In this document: in pieces, positions 1-10,833 of the stretch
Layout of the letters: every line of letters starts with the position of its first letter
How positions within the stretch are numbered: the first letter of the stretch is position 1
Assembly: GCA_023381035.1 (NCBI GenBank)
Contig: JAMCTK010000011.1
Span: 56,557-120,556 of the forward strand
Direction: 5' to 3'
Length of the DNA: 64,000 bases
Source: Patescibacteria group bacterium
Lineage (GTDB): Bacteria; Patescibacteria; Microgenomatia; Levybacterales; UBA12049
Program-made: the position numbers and the translations under genes
Notes under the pieces: generated by a model
Seen by the model: only the letters and a program-made list of their open reading frames with translations
Told to the model about the DNA's origin: nothing
Database searches by the model: none

Positions 1-532
1 GAGCAAAAACACTTGTAAATTCAGTGCTCACAATATTAACCTCGCTCACTTTTCCGGTTAGAAAGTAATCATTTACTATTTGAATTACAGGATAAACAAT
101 ATCGAAATTCGGTTGAGACGTGCCAAATGGGAAGGAGGCAAGAATTTCTCTGTCTAGTTTGAAAAGGGTATTTTCAGATTTTTTACCAATATTAATATAA
201 TATGGTTTTCTCTTGGAATCATAGTTTAAAATTTCCCGGGAAAGGTTGGTTACCAAGCCACCGCAAAGTCCTTTATCAGGGGAAATAACGATTAAGAGCG
301 TTCTTTCTGTTCCGCTTTGTGCCTTCATGTATGGAGAGGTTTCTCCGTCATCAATGCGTTTTGAAATATTTTGCGTAACACCGGTTAACTTATCAACATA
401 TGGTCTGGCCAGAAGAGCGGCATTTTGGGCTCTCTTAAGTTTTGAGGCGGCAATCATCTGCATTGCTTTAGTTGTTTTTGAAACATTTTGGGCTGTTTTA
501 ATTCTTCTTTTTAATAAATTTATGTTTGCCAT
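1..532 (-). CDS. atpG: ATP synthase gamma subunit, partial (3' end outside window)
   Basis: This is the central rotor stalk of F1, which couples c-ring rotation to catalysis in the alpha/beta hexamer. The reading frame runs off the left edge, so only about 177 N-terminal residues are present. The start at 532 gives MANINLLKRRIKTAQN, followed by the conserved motif TKAMQMIAASKL, and further in a GLCGG segment; all are typical of the gamma N-terminus. It starts one base after the atpA stop, so the two are co-transcribed, in the usual order B-E-F-H-A-G. Confidence 0.95.
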   Translation of the reverse strand, partial: MANINLLKRRIKTAQNVSKTTKAMQMIAASKLKRAQNAALLARPYVDKLTGVTQNISKRIDDGETSPYMKAQSGTERTLLIVISPDKGLCGGLVTNLSREILNYDSKRKPYYINIGKKSENTLFKLDREILASFPFGTSQPNFDIVYPVIQIVNDYFLTGKVSEVNIVSTEFTSVFA

Positions 533-2056
533 TTATTTAAATCCCTTCTTGAAAGAATCAGTAGCTTTTTGAATTTGTTTTGTTAATTCTTCAGTTGGTT
601 TTGTTCCGCTTCCAAGCTCTTCAATTATTTTTTTATGATTCATTTTCATATACTCATGATATTCTTTTTCAAATCTCTGAATGTCGGAGACGGGGACGTC
701 GTCTGTATTGCCGCTTGTAACAATCCAAATACTTAAAAACTCAAGAGCTTCGGCTAATGGTTCATACTGAGGCTGCTTAAGTATCTCCATTGTTCTTTTG
801 CCTCTTTCCAGCTGTGCCATGGTTGCCGGATCTAATTCACTTCCAAATTGAGCGAATGCAGCTAAGTCATTGTATTGGGCGATTTCCAGCCTTAGTTTTC
901 CGGAAAGCGATTTAATGGCGGATGTTTGTGCAGAACCTCCTACCCTGGAAACAGAAGAGCTTACGCTAATTGCCGGTCTAATACCTGCGTTGAAAAGATC
1001 TGGTTGAAGATAAATTTGCCCATCGGTAATTGAGATAACATTGGTAGGAATGTAGGCTGACATATCGCTTGCCTGAGTTTCGATTATGGGTAGTGCGGTA
1101 ATTGATCCGCCGCCATTTGCCTTGTTTAATTTTACAGCTCTTTCAAGAAGTCTACTGTGAAGATAGAATATGTCTCCTGGATATGCTTCTCTTCCTGCTG
1201 GACGTTTTAAGACTAGTGACAGTTCTCTGTATGCCCAGGCATGTTTGGTAAGGTCGTCATAGGTGATTAAAACGTCTTGTCCCTTTTCCATAAAGTATTC
1301 GGCAATTGCAACTCCTGCATAAGGAGCAAGATAGGATAGGGCAGCAGAGTCTGATGCGCTGGCATTAACAACAATTGAAAATTCAAGTGCGTTTTCTTCT
1401 CTTAGCTTTTCAACAACTTGAGCTACACGGCTTTGTTTTTGACCAATTGCAACATAAATACAAATAACCGGCTTTAGTCCTTTGGCTTTCTGGAAAGATC
1501 TTTGGTTGATCATTGTGTCTACTGCGATAGCAGTTTTACCAAGCCCTCTATCTCCGATAATAAGCTCCCTTTGACCTCTTCCGATTGGAATCATTGAATC
1601 GATTGCTTTTATTCCTGTTTTTAATGGGGTATTTACGGGTTCTCTTTCTACGACTCCTGCAGCAATTTTTTCAAGAGGCATGTCTTTACCTTTTTTTATT
1701 TTTGATTTTCCATCAAGAGGAACCCCTAGGGGATTAACAACTCTGCCTAGAAGGTCTTCAGATGCATTTATCGAAAGTAGTTTTTCTGTTCTCTTAACAG
1801 TATCTCCTTCCTTAATGTCTCCTCCTTTTCCTAGAACAATTATTGAGACATTGTCTTCATCAAGGTTTAAGATTACTCCGCGTGCTCCGTTCTCAAACTC
1901 AACGATCTCACCCATAAAAGCTTGAGATAGTCCTGAGGCAACAATAACGCCGTCATTGTTTTTTTCGACAGATCCGACATTTTGTACTTTGGGATTAAGG
2001 TCAAATCCTGATAATCCTTTTTCCAATTGTTCAATTATTTGTTCGCTTTTAATCAT
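533..2056 (-). CDS. atpA: ATP synthase alpha subunit
   Basis: This is the non-catalytic nucleotide-binding subunit of F1. At 507 aa it is full length. The Walker A motif is GDRGLGKT at residues 168-175, where most bacteria have GDRQTGKT, and the downstream signature PAISVSSSVSRVGGSAQ is the family hallmark. The start overlaps the end of atpH by eight bases, which implies translational coupling. Nothing suggests loss of function. Confidence 0.98.
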   Translation of the reverse strand: MIKSEQIIEQLEKGLSGFDLNPKVQNVGSVEKNNDGVIVASGLSQAFMGEIVEFENGARGVILNLDEDNVSIIVLGKGGDIKEGDTVKRTEKLLSINASEDLLGRVVNPLGVPLDGKSKIKKGKDMPLEKIAAGVVEREPVNTPLKTGIKAIDSMIPIGRGQRELIIGDRGLGKTAIAVDTMINQRSFQKAKGLKPVICIYVAIGQKQSRVAQVVEKLREENALEFSIVVNASASDSAALSYLAPYAGVAIAEYFMEKGQDVLITYDDLTKHAWAYRELSLVLKRPAGREAYPGDIFYLHSRLLERAVKLNKANGGGSITALPIIETQASDMSAYIPTNVISITDGQIYLQPDLFNAGIRPAISVSSSVSRVGGSAQTSAIKSLSGKLRLEIAQYNDLAAFAQFGSELDPATMAQLERGKRTMEILKQPQYEPLAEALEFLSIWIVTSGNTDDVPVSDIQRFEKEYHEYMKMNHKKIIEELGSGTKPTEELTKQIQKATDSFKKGFK

Positions 2057-2411
2057 ATCTTTCTATTATATAAGAATTAATTCTTTTTAATGTATCCCTT
2101 AAATTAAATTCATATATTAAGTCATTATTTATTATCTTTACTCCAACCAACAAGCTTTCATCTGTTTCATAGTTTATAGACTTGTTTGGAAAAGCTAGTT
2201 TAAACTGTTTATCCAAATCCTTTTTTTTCATTTTTATGTCTGGAAGAACAACAGTTACTGTTTTTTCTTTCTCCAAACCCTTTAACGCTTTAATATACGA
2301 TTTTAAATCGCTTCTTTTTAAAAGTTTTGCAATCCTAGTGACTTTTTTCTGGTCTAGAACTTCTTTCGTATAGCTTTGCAAAACTAAACTTTTTATTTGT
2401 TTACTAGTCAT
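2049..2411 (-). CDS. atpH: ATP synthase delta subunit (OSCP), short form
   Basis: This is the peripheral-stalk subunit linking subunit b to the top of F1. It has 120 aa, against roughly 175-180 in model bacteria. The C-terminal region (DESLLVGVKI followed by LRDTLKRI) matches the conserved delta C-terminal strand-helix. The N-terminal six-helix domain appears reduced. The call rests mainly on its position between atpF and atpA, on the C-terminal motif and on coupling to both neighbours (it starts on the base where atpF ends). Confidence 0.85.
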   Translation of the reverse strand: MTSKQIKSLVLQSYTKEVLDQKKVTRIAKLLKRSDLKSYIKALKGLEKEKTVTVVLPDIKMKKKDLDKQFKLAFPNKSINYETDESLLVGVKIINNDLIYEFNLRDTLKRINSYIIERYD

Positions 2412-2914
2412 TAGTCAACTTTCTTAATTCTTTTTAAGGCTTTATTTATCAATACTTTTTCTTCTCTTTCATCAAACATTCCTTTTACTGATTTTGATAA
2501 GAGAGCAATAGACAAATCGTTTATTCTTTCAGAAAGTCTTTTTTCTGCTTCTTTGGTTTCTTGAGATATCTGGCTTTGTGCATCTAATAATATTTTTTCA
2601 GCTTTTTTTCTGGCATCTTCTTCAAGTTCAACCCCAAGCTTATCTGATTGCGCTTTGGCATCCTCTAATATCTTCTTTGCTTGATCCTGCGCTTTTCTAA
2701 GAATTTTTCTTTCCTCTTCAAGCGCTTTTTCAAAAGCAATTCTTCCGTCTTCAGCCTGCTTAAGGCCGTCTTTAATAGTGTCCTCTCTTTTCTTTAAAGT
2801 TTCTAGTACCGGCTTGTATAGAAAACGTTTAAGTATGTAAAGAACAATTAAAAAGTTTATAATTTGAGCACCCAACATTACGGGTTCAAGCCCAAAATCT
2901 TTTATTATTTCCAT
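2411..2914 (-). CDS. atpF: ATP synthase subunit b
   Basis: This is the membrane-anchored dimeric stator stalk. It has 167 aa with one N-terminal membrane segment (about residues 13-32) and then a long, highly charged helix of Lys/Glu/Ala/Arg heptads, as expected for the b coiled coil. It lies six bases after atpE and shares one base with atpH. Sequence conservation in this family is low, so the call leans on architecture and position. Confidence 0.93.
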   Translation of the reverse strand: MEIIKDFGLEPVMLGAQIINFLIVLYILKRFLYKPVLETLKKREDTIKDGLKQAEDGRIAFEKALEEERKILRKAQDQAKKILEDAKAQSDKLGVELEEDARKKAEKILLDAQSQISQETKEAEKRLSERINDLSIALLSKSVKGMFDEREEKVLINKALKRIKKVD

Positions 2915-2919
2915 AAATA

Positions 2920-3878
<959 letters not shown>

Positions 3879-3913
3879 TAGTAATTCTATTTTAAGGATA
3901 AACTAAACCTAAG

Positions 3914-6900
3914 TCAAGAAGAAAAAATCCGGGGAACAGTGATGTTTTCGGCGATAATTACAGGTTTATCATTCTTGGAATCAACTTTGCCTTCAATTAA
4001 GACCACAGCGTCTTTGGTCAAGATGAATCTGCTTTGATCATAAATCTTAGGAAAAACAACGCATTCCGTAACGATTCCTTTATCGTCGCTTATTGTCACA
4101 AAAGCCATTTCACTGTTCGTCTTTTTAGTGTAAGTTTTTCTAATTGTTTCAACCAGTCCGCCTATTTTAATTCTGGTGCCTTCTTTTTCTTCCTCTAGTT
4201 GACTAAGCTCATGAGTGATAAGATCTCTGATTGCCATTAGATTATGCATTTGAGGATGAGAGGTTAAATAAAATCCTAAGAACTCTTTTTCAAATGCCAG
4301 CTTTTCGTCATCAGAAAAATCTTTGACCGCACTATTGTCTCTTTGCAAGCTCATGCTAACAGGGGAGTCGTCATCTCCGAAGAGGCTTTCTTGTCCTTCG
4401 TGTTGGTTTTTCTTGGTTTTATGAGTAGTATCTACTGTATCGGAATAATCCATTAAAAGCTTTGCTCTGTTGCCAAATTTATCCATGGCTCCTGATTTGA
4501 TAAGGCTTTCCATTGTTTTTTTGTTAACAGCTCCTAAATCAACCCGCATGCAGAAATCTTGAAGAGACTTAAAATTTCCTTTTTTTCTTGCTGAAATAAT
4601 GGCGGATATTGCAGCATTCCCAACGTTTTTAATTGCAGAAAGACCAAATCTTACCCAAAGACCGTTTTCAATTGAGAATTCAGAACCTGATTTATTAATA
4701 TCGGGAGGAAGGACCGTAACTCCGATTCTTTTACACTCAGCAACAGCTTGAGCAAGTTTTTCGTTTTTAATAGGACCTGAGGCACCGCGAGATTCTGCAG
4801 TTAGAAGGGCAGACATAAATTCAGGCGGATAGTGGGCTTTAAGATAAGCTGTCCTGAAAGCAATAGTGGCGTAGCAAGCTGCATGTGCCTTACCAAATCC
4901 ATAGCCTGCAAAAGGCTCGAATAAGGTCCATAAGTGTTCAGCATTTTTCTTAGTCATTCCATTGGCGACACATCCGTCAGTAAATTTTTCGTGTTGTTTT
5001 TTCATTTCAGATTGGATTTTCTTGCCTACAGCCTTTCTTAGTTTATCTGCTTCTAGCCAGGAATACCCTGCAACAATAATTGCCGTGAGTAATAAATCAT
5101 CCTGGAAAGTAATAATTCCATAGGACTCTTTAAGAACGTCTTCCAGTCTTTGATCGGGGTAATTTATAAGATCTGGGTTGTGTTTTCTTTTAATAAATTC
5201 GGGGATATTTGCCATTGGTCCAGGGCGGTAAAGAGCAACCATTGCCTGTAAATCAAAAATTGATGTTGGCTTAAGTTCCTTTATATATCTTCTCATTCCG
5301 GCAGATTCAAGCTGAAATATTCCGGTTGTTTCCCCAGAAGAGAGAAGCTCATACGTTTTAGGATCATCTACAGGGATTTTAGAGAAGTCTACTGCAATAT
5401 CCCGATTTTCTTTAATAAACTTTAATGATTCCTGAATAATAGTTAAATTTCTAAGACCCAAAAAATCGATTTTCAAAAGCCCCACACCATCTTCTCCGAC
5501 AGTGTACATGTCGTATTGAGTAATGATTTTTTCACCGTTTGGTTCTTTTTGCAAAGGTGTGTATTCGGTAATGGGTTTATCTGCTATTACAACTCCGGCG
5601 GCATGGACAGAGGCATGTCTGACTACTCCTTCAATTTTCCTTGCCAGATCTAAAAGTTTTTTGGTTTGATCTTCCGTATTGTAAGCAATTCTTAATTCGG
5701 CGCTTTGTTCAAGTGCTTTGTCTAGTGTCATTGCATGTCCTTGCCAACCTGGTGGGATCATCTTAGAAATTCTGTCAGGGCCGGAATATGGCATCCCCAT
5801 AGCTCTTCCTGTATCCCTTACAGAACCTCTTGCTTCCATGGTTCCAAAAGTAATGATTTGAGCTACCTTATCATGACCGTATTTATCAGTTACATATTGA
5901 ATTACTTCATCCCTTCTGTTGTCTGCAAAATCAAGGTCAATATCAGGAGGAGATGGACGCATTGGATTTAAAAATCTTTCAAATGGCAGTTTAAAAAATA
6001 AAGGGTCAACATCGGAAATATTTAATGCGTAAGAAACGATTGAACCGGCGTTTGACCCTCTTCCCGGTCCGACAGTAATTCCTTGGGATTTTGCCCAATT
6101 TACAAAATCTGCAACGATTAAGATATATGTTTCGTATCCTTTTTTGAGAATAATGGATAGTTCGTATTCAGTTCTTTCCTTTATTTCAGGGGTAACTTTG
6201 CCATAACGGGTAATAAGCCCTTCCTGAACTTTCTTTTGAATATAATCCGAGGAAGTTGCTCCTCCGGGTACTTCAAAAATAGGCATAATCCATTTGCCAA
6301 GCTGAATTTCAAGATTACACATTTTGGCAATTTTCACAGAATTTGAAATAGCTTCGGGGAACTGGGGAAACATTTCAGCCATTTCCTCGCCGGATTTAAC
6401 ATAATGGTCAGGAGAGCCGATCATGGTAAGCTTTCTATTTTTCTGATCGAGAGTTGTTTGAGTTTGAATACAAAGCAAGGTTTCCTGTGCGTCAGCATCT
6501 CCTTTATAGACGTAATGATTGTCATTTGTTGCAACAAGAGGTAGGCCAAGATCTCGAGAAAGCTTAATCAACTTTTCATTGACTGTATCTTGGTCCTGAT
6601 TATTTATATGTTTTTGAAGTTCAATATAAAAATGATCCGGTCCAAAGATTTCTGCCAATTTCTTCGCTCGGTCTATTGCTGTTTGGTCCTGGTTTTCCAA
6701 AAGGGGATTAGCGATAAATCCATTAACGCATCCACTTAGACAGATTAATCCTTCACTGTATTGTTTTAAAACGTCAACATCTACTCTTGGTTTATAATAA
6801 TATCCTTCTAAATTGGCAATTGAGACGATCTTCATTAAATTTTTGTAGCCAGCATGGTTTTTTGCAAGCAAAATTAAATGGTTATTATCCGCATCAATTC

Positions 6901-7141
6901 CAGCTTCTTTGTCAAATCGTGATCTTTTGGCCATGTAGATTTCACAGCCAATTATCGGTCTTATCCCTTCTTCAATGCACGCTTTGTAAAAATAGATTGC
7001 ACCATACAAATTGCCATGATCTGTCATAGCAATTGAATTCATCCCCAGTTCTTTTGCCCGTTTTGCTAAAAGTTTAATTTTTGCTAGTCCGTCTAAAAGT
7101 GAGAACTCGGTATGGTTGTGAAGATGTACAAAATCAGCCAT
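3914..7141 (-). CDS. dnaE: DNA polymerase III alpha subunit
   Basis: This is the replicative polymerase, 1075 aa. The N-terminal PHP domain begins with HLHNHTEFSLLDG. The catalytic palm motif PDIDLDFAD is near residue 400. An HhH region and a C-terminal OB-fold (KIGGLVETIRKTYTKK) follow. This is the DnaE1-type order. It ends in TGA, which argues against UGA recoding. It starts one base after the stop of the GGDEF gene and precedes atpB. Confidence 0.97.
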   Translation of the reverse strand: MADFVHLHNHTEFSLLDGLAKIKLLAKRAKELGMNSIAMTDHGNLYGAIYFYKACIEEGIRPIIGCEIYMAKRSRFDKEAGIDADNNHLILLAKNHAGYKNLMKIVSIANLEGYYYKPRVDVDVLKQYSEGLICLSGCVNGFIANPLLENQDQTAIDRAKKLAEIFGPDHFYIELQKHINNQDQDTVNEKLIKLSRDLGLPLVATNDNHYVYKGDADAQETLLCIQTQTTLDQKNRKLTMIGSPDHYVKSGEEMAEMFPQFPEAISNSVKIAKMCNLEIQLGKWIMPIFEVPGGATSSDYIQKKVQEGLITRYGKVTPEIKERTEYELSIILKKGYETYILIVADFVNWAKSQGITVGPGRGSNAGSIVSYALNISDVDPLFFKLPFERFLNPMRPSPPDIDLDFADNRRDEVIQYVTDKYGHDKVAQIITFGTMEARGSVRDTGRAMGMPYSGPDRISKMIPPGWQGHAMTLDKALEQSAELRIAYNTEDQTKKLLDLARKIEGVVRHASVHAAGVVIADKPITEYTPLQKEPNGEKIITQYDMYTVGEDGVGLLKIDFLGLRNLTIIQESLKFIKENRDIAVDFSKIPVDDPKTYELLSSGETTGIFQLESAGMRRYIKELKPTSIFDLQAMVALYRPGPMANIPEFIKRKHNPDLINYPDQRLEDVLKESYGIITFQDDLLLTAIIVAGYSWLEADKLRKAVGKKIQSEMKKQHEKFTDGCVANGMTKKNAEHLWTLFEPFAGYGFGKAHAACYATIAFRTAYLKAHYPPEFMSALLTAESRGASGPIKNEKLAQAVAECKRIGVTVLPPDINKSGSEFSIENGLWVRFGLSAIKNVGNAAISAIISARKKGNFKSLQDFCMRVDLGAVNKKTMESLIKSGAMDKFGNRAKLLMDYSDTVDTTHKTKKNQHEGQESLFGDDDSPVSMSLQRDNSAVKDFSDDEKLAFEKEFLGFYLTSHPQMHNLMAIRDLITHELSQLEEEKEGTRIKIGGLVETIRKTYTKKTNSEMAFVTISDDKGIVTECVVFPKIYDQSRFILTKDAVVLIEGKVDSKNDKPVIIAENITVPRIFSS

Positions 7142-7142
7142 A

Positions 7143-7820
7143 TTAACTGAAATGAGTGACTAAGTTATTTCCAGGTCCTCCAGCTCTGTATTCTTTTTTA
7201 GCAGCATAAGATTTATGGTCAGCATGCTCGAGAGATCCATGGATGTCATCCGTGTCTACAACAGCTGCTCCAGCAGATAGACTAATATGATTTTCATTAA
7301 GAGCAGGAGCAACTCTTTCCTCCCATAATTTTTTTACTTCTTCAATTCCAATTTTTCGAAACAAGAATACAAATTCATCTCCTCCATATCTAGCTACAAC
7401 ATCAGTCTCTCTGATTCTTTCTCTTAATAATGTTGCAGTTTTAATTAAAAGTTTATCTCCTGCTTTGTGACCTTTAGTATCATTTGTTTCTTTTAATCGA
7501 TTTAAATCTGCCATTACTACCACAAGATCATCTCCATCACGTTCGGCAATTTTTGCTAAATCTCGGTATCTTCTTTCAAATCCGCGTCTATTAAGTATAT
7601 TTGTTAACTTATCTGTATCCGCTGCCTCTTCTATCCTATAAAACCTTTTTGCTGTTAGGCGTCTGGCTTTTTTCCCAGCAAGTGAATTAGTATCAATTCC
7701 GGCCAAACTTAAAATTTCATCAGCCTCTTTTCTTTTACGTGCATACTTTTCCCTTATTTCTCCAAATGTTTGATTATGGTTATTTTGTACACTTTCCGAA
7801 TCCCCTTGAGTTTCAGTCAT
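7143..7820 (-). CDS. GGDEF-domain protein, probable diguanylate cyclase
   Basis: This protein of 225 aa has no membrane segment. Roughly the first 70 residues are charged and of unknown fold. The GGDEF domain follows, with DKLTNILNRRGF, the metal-binding VVMADLNRLKETND, and an intact active loop GGDEF. A product-inhibition motif RETD sits five residues before that loop. The residues for making cyclic di-GMP from GTP are therefore present. The gene overlaps gatB by four bases and runs into dnaE. No EAL or HD-GYP hydrolase is in the window. Confidence 0.9.
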   Translation of the reverse strand: MTETQGDSESVQNNHNQTFGEIREKYARKRKEADEILSLAGIDTNSLAGKKARRLTAKRFYRIEEAADTDKLTNILNRRGFERRYRDLAKIAERDGDDLVVVMADLNRLKETNDTKGHKAGDKLLIKTATLLRERIRETDVVARYGGDEFVFLFRKIGIEEVKKLWEERVAPALNENHISLSAGAAVVDTDDIHGSLEHADHKSYAAKKEYRAGGPGNNLVTHFS

Positions 7821-9148
7821 CTATTAAGCTCCTTTTCTAAAATTTCTTTTATTTTTCCCGGGTCGATTGGTTTTCCTATTTCTTTTCTTACCATTCCAAT
7901 TAAGAACCCTAATACTTCGATTTTACCATTTTCATAATCATTTTTGGCCTTTTCCTGTTGGCTCAGAACTTTTTTTATTGCTTCTTGAATTTCTTCCTCA
8001 TTTACTTGTGCAAACTGTGATTTTAAAGAAATTTGGCTTATTAGCTCATTGGGTAATAATTTTTCAATATTAATCTTTTTATTGATTATTTCATTAGCGA
8101 TTTGTTTCGGTGATATATTTTTTTCCTTTCCTAGCACTACTGTTCTTTCAAAATATTCTGCTGTAGATCTTTCTCTAGTTATAATTTCGGCATCATAAAG
8201 AGATAATTTAAATTCTATTTGAAACCTTTCCAGCTTCTGCCACGGAAGTTCAGGTAATTCATTTTTTAAATTATCAATATATTTTTGTTCGAATCTAAAT
8301 GGAGGCAAATCAGGTTCTGGAAAATACCTGTAATCATTTGCTTCTTCCTTATTTCTTTGTGACTGTGTTGTTTGTTTTTTCTCATTCCAGCCTCTCGTTT
8401 CCTGTTTTGGGGTTTCTTTTTTTTCGAGTAGCTCTTCTTGCCTTTTTAACTCGTAGTTTATGGCTTTTTCAACAAATTTAAATGAATTAATATTTTTCAC
8501 TTCAACCTTGAAATTGGGTAATCCTTGTTGATCAGTAAGTTTTAGGGAGATATTTGGTTCCAGCCTCATGTCTCCTTTTTCCATATCTGCATTAGAAACA
8601 CCAAGGTATCTGACAATTTGCTGAAGTTTTTTAAGATAATCCACAACTTCTTCCGCAGATTCAAAATCAGGTTCAGTTACGATTTCAACTAAAGGAACCC
8701 CGCTGCGGTTAAAATCAATAAGACTTACATTTTTTCCGTTTACAAAATCATGAATCAATTTTCCGGTATCTTCTTCCTGATGTACCCTGGTAATTCCAAT
8801 TTTCTTTGTGCTGTCTCCGGATTTGACTGAAATTGATCCTTTTTCGCAAAACGGTTGATCGTACTGGGAGATTTGGTAGCCTTTAGGCAAATCAGGATAA
8901 AAATAATTCTTTCTGTCAAATTTAGAAAATAATCTGATATTGCAGTTCAAGGCAAGACCAATTTTTAAGCACCATTCTATTGCTTTTTTGTTTGTGACAG
9001 GCAGCGCGCCTGGTAGTCCAAGGCAAACTGGACAGGTATGAGTATTTGGTTTTTTACCAAAATAATCGGCAGAACAAGCACAGAACATTTTTGACTTTGT
9101 TTTTAATTCAACATGAACTTCCAGTCCGATTACCGGTTTATATTTCAT
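7817..9148 (-). CDS. gatB: Asp-tRNA(Asn)/Glu-tRNA(Gln) amidotransferase subunit B
   Basis: This is the kinase subunit that activates Glu- or Asp-charged tRNA for transamidation. It has 443 aa, somewhat shorter than the usual 475 or so. GLEVHVELKTKSKMFC is at the N-terminus, the zinc-binding CxC and CPVCLGLPG follow, and ANDYRYFPEPDLPP closes the cradle domain. The C-terminal YqeY-like tail is present but shortened. It overlaps gatA by four bases and the GGDEF gene by four bases. Confidence 0.97.
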   Translation of the reverse strand: MKYKPVIGLEVHVELKTKSKMFCACSADYFGKKPNTHTCPVCLGLPGALPVTNKKAIEWCLKIGLALNCNIRLFSKFDRKNYFYPDLPKGYQISQYDQPFCEKGSISVKSGDSTKKIGITRVHQEEDTGKLIHDFVNGKNVSLIDFNRSGVPLVEIVTEPDFESAEEVVDYLKKLQQIVRYLGVSNADMEKGDMRLEPNISLKLTDQQGLPNFKVEVKNINSFKFVEKAINYELKRQEELLEKKETPKQETRGWNEKKQTTQSQRNKEEANDYRYFPEPDLPPFRFEQKYIDNLKNELPELPWQKLERFQIEFKLSLYDAEIITRERSTAEYFERTVVLGKEKNISPKQIANEIINKKINIEKLLPNELISQISLKSQFAQVNEEEIQEAIKKVLSQQEKAKNDYENGKIEVLGFLIGMVRKEIGKPIDPGKIKEILEKELNR

Positions 9149-10551
9149 AGTTTTGGCTTCACTCTAATGGGATTTGCTATCTCATATTGGTGACCTAGTC
9201 TGAACAGTAATTCTTCTGAGAATTGTGGTCCGAGTATTTGCATTCCAACAGGAAGGCTGTCAACTAAGCCAATTGGTACGGAAAGACCCGGAATGCCGGC
9301 TAAATTTGCCGTAACTGTGAAAATGTCAGAGAGATACATTTTTAAGGGATCATTAATTCTTTCTCCCAATTTCCAGGGCAAAGTGGGTGAGACAGGGGTG
9401 ATGATTGCATCTACTTTTTTAAAAGCTTCAGCATAATCATTCTTAATCAATGTTCTGACTTTCATAGCCTTTTTATAATAGGCATCATAATATCCAGTAG
9501 ATAGTGTAAATGTGCCTAACATTATTCTTCTTTTTGCTTCTTTTTCAAAATATGATCTTGTATTTCCAAACCTAATACCGTCATATCGGGCTAAGTTTGA
9601 GGAAACTTCTGCGGGCTGGATAATGTAATAGGCAGCTATTGCATAGTCAGTATGTGGAAGAGTGATATTAATAATTTCTGCTCCAAGAGTTTCATAAAAA
9701 CTAATTGCTTTTAATGTTTTTTCTTTAATTTGCTTATCAACTCCTTCGATAAAATATTCTTTTGGAACTCCTATTTTTATTCCTTTAAGACTTTTATTAA
9801 TATTTCTTGAATAGTCTTGAACTGGTTCATTAGGAGTAGTGGAATCATAAGAATCTTTTCCTGCTGTGATATTTAAAAACAAGGCGCTGTCTTCTACTGT
9901 TTTTGTAAAGTGTCCGATTGCATCAAGAGAGGACGACATCGCAATGACTCCATAACGGCTTACTCTGCCATAAGTTGGTTTAAGACCGACAACTCCACAA
10001 AAGCCTGCAGGAAGGCGTATAGAGCCTCCGGTATCAGTTCCTGTTGATGCAATAGCCATGTCTGCTGCAATGCAAACTGCGGAACCGCTGCTTGATCCAC
10101 CGGGGGTATGCCCTGTGTTCCAGGGATTTTTTGCAGGTCCATAATCGGAATTTTCACCGCTTGATCCATGCGCCCAACCATCGCAATTTAGTTTTCCTAA
10201 GATTATGCCTCCAGCCAGTTTTAATTTTTTTACAACTGTTGCGTTGTATTGTGGAATATATTTATCTAAAACCTTAACAGAGGCGGTAGTTCTTATTCCT
10301 TTTGTTAGGAATAAATCTTTTAAAGCAATTGGTATTCCCAAGATGGGAGCATCTTCTCCATTCTTTCTTTTTTCATCAGCTAATTTAGCGGCATCAATTA
10401 CTTCATCTTCGCATACCGTTATGTAAGCATTAAGTTTTGGGTTAAACTTCTTGATTTGATCTAAACAGGCATTAGTTAAGTCAACAGATGAAAACTTTTT
10501 TGTTTTTAATCCGTCAAGTGATTCTTTTATTGTAAGTTGATTTAAATTCAT
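9145..10551 (-). CDS. gatA: Asp-tRNA(Asn)/Glu-tRNA(Gln) amidotransferase subunit A
   Basis: This is the glutaminase subunit that supplies ammonia to GatB. It has 468 aa with the amidase signature: Lys in PIALKDLF and the Gly/Ser-rich GGSSSGSAV carrying the cis-Ser and nucleophile Ser. It overlaps gatC by four bases and gatB by four bases, so it is translationally coupled. Confidence 0.97.
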   Translation of the reverse strand: MNLNQLTIKESLDGLKTKKFSSVDLTNACLDQIKKFNPKLNAYITVCEDEVIDAAKLADEKRKNGEDAPILGIPIALKDLFLTKGIRTTASVKVLDKYIPQYNATVVKKLKLAGGIILGKLNCDGWAHGSSGENSDYGPAKNPWNTGHTPGGSSSGSAVCIAADMAIASTGTDTGGSIRLPAGFCGVVGLKPTYGRVSRYGVIAMSSSLDAIGHFTKTVEDSALFLNITAGKDSYDSTTPNEPVQDYSRNINKSLKGIKIGVPKEYFIEGVDKQIKEKTLKAISFYETLGAEIINITLPHTDYAIAAYYIIQPAEVSSNLARYDGIRFGNTRSYFEKEAKRRIMLGTFTLSTGYYDAYYKKAMKVRTLIKNDYAEAFKKVDAIITPVSPTLPWKLGERINDPLKMYLSDIFTVTANLAGIPGLSVPIGLVDSLPVGMQILGPQFSEELLFRLGHQYEIANPIRVKPKL

Positions 10552-10826
10552 TCGAAAATCGCCTCCACTTCAAAAAACCCTTCATGTTTTTTTGCTGCAT
10601 TTGAAAGAGCTTGTTCTTGAGTTAAAGAAGGTAAAACTGAATCTTCTCTTTCTACGTTTTCCAAATTTGTTACCTGGCTAGTTTCTTCGACATTTTCGGT
10701 ATTAAGTTCTTTTAATTTGTCGATATATTCAAGAATTGTGCTTAGTTGTTTTTCTAGCTCGTTTTTTTCATCATCTTTGAGCTCGAGGTTTGCCAATTTT
10801 GCAACTTTGAGGATGTCAATTTTCAT
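10548..10826 (-). CDS. gatC: Asp-tRNA(Asn)/Glu-tRNA(Gln) amidotransferase subunit C
   Basis: This small subunit tethers GatA to GatB. I place the start at 10826, giving MKIDILKVAKLANLEL and 92 aa. The longer frame from 10862 would add 12 residues that do not resemble the family and would overlap gatD. The motifs LANLELKDDE and REDSV fit GatC. Confidence 0.93.
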   Translation of the reverse strand: MKIDILKVAKLANLELKDDEKNELEKQLSTILEYIDKLKELNTENVEETSQVTNLENVEREDSVLPSLTQEQALSNAAKKHEGFFEVEAIFE

Positions 10827-10833
10827 CGATTTA

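Noticed and set aside
9960..10181. 73 aa minus-strand ORF in another frame within gatA
   Set aside because: It lies entirely within the conserved amidase signature region of gatA and has no ribosome-binding site.
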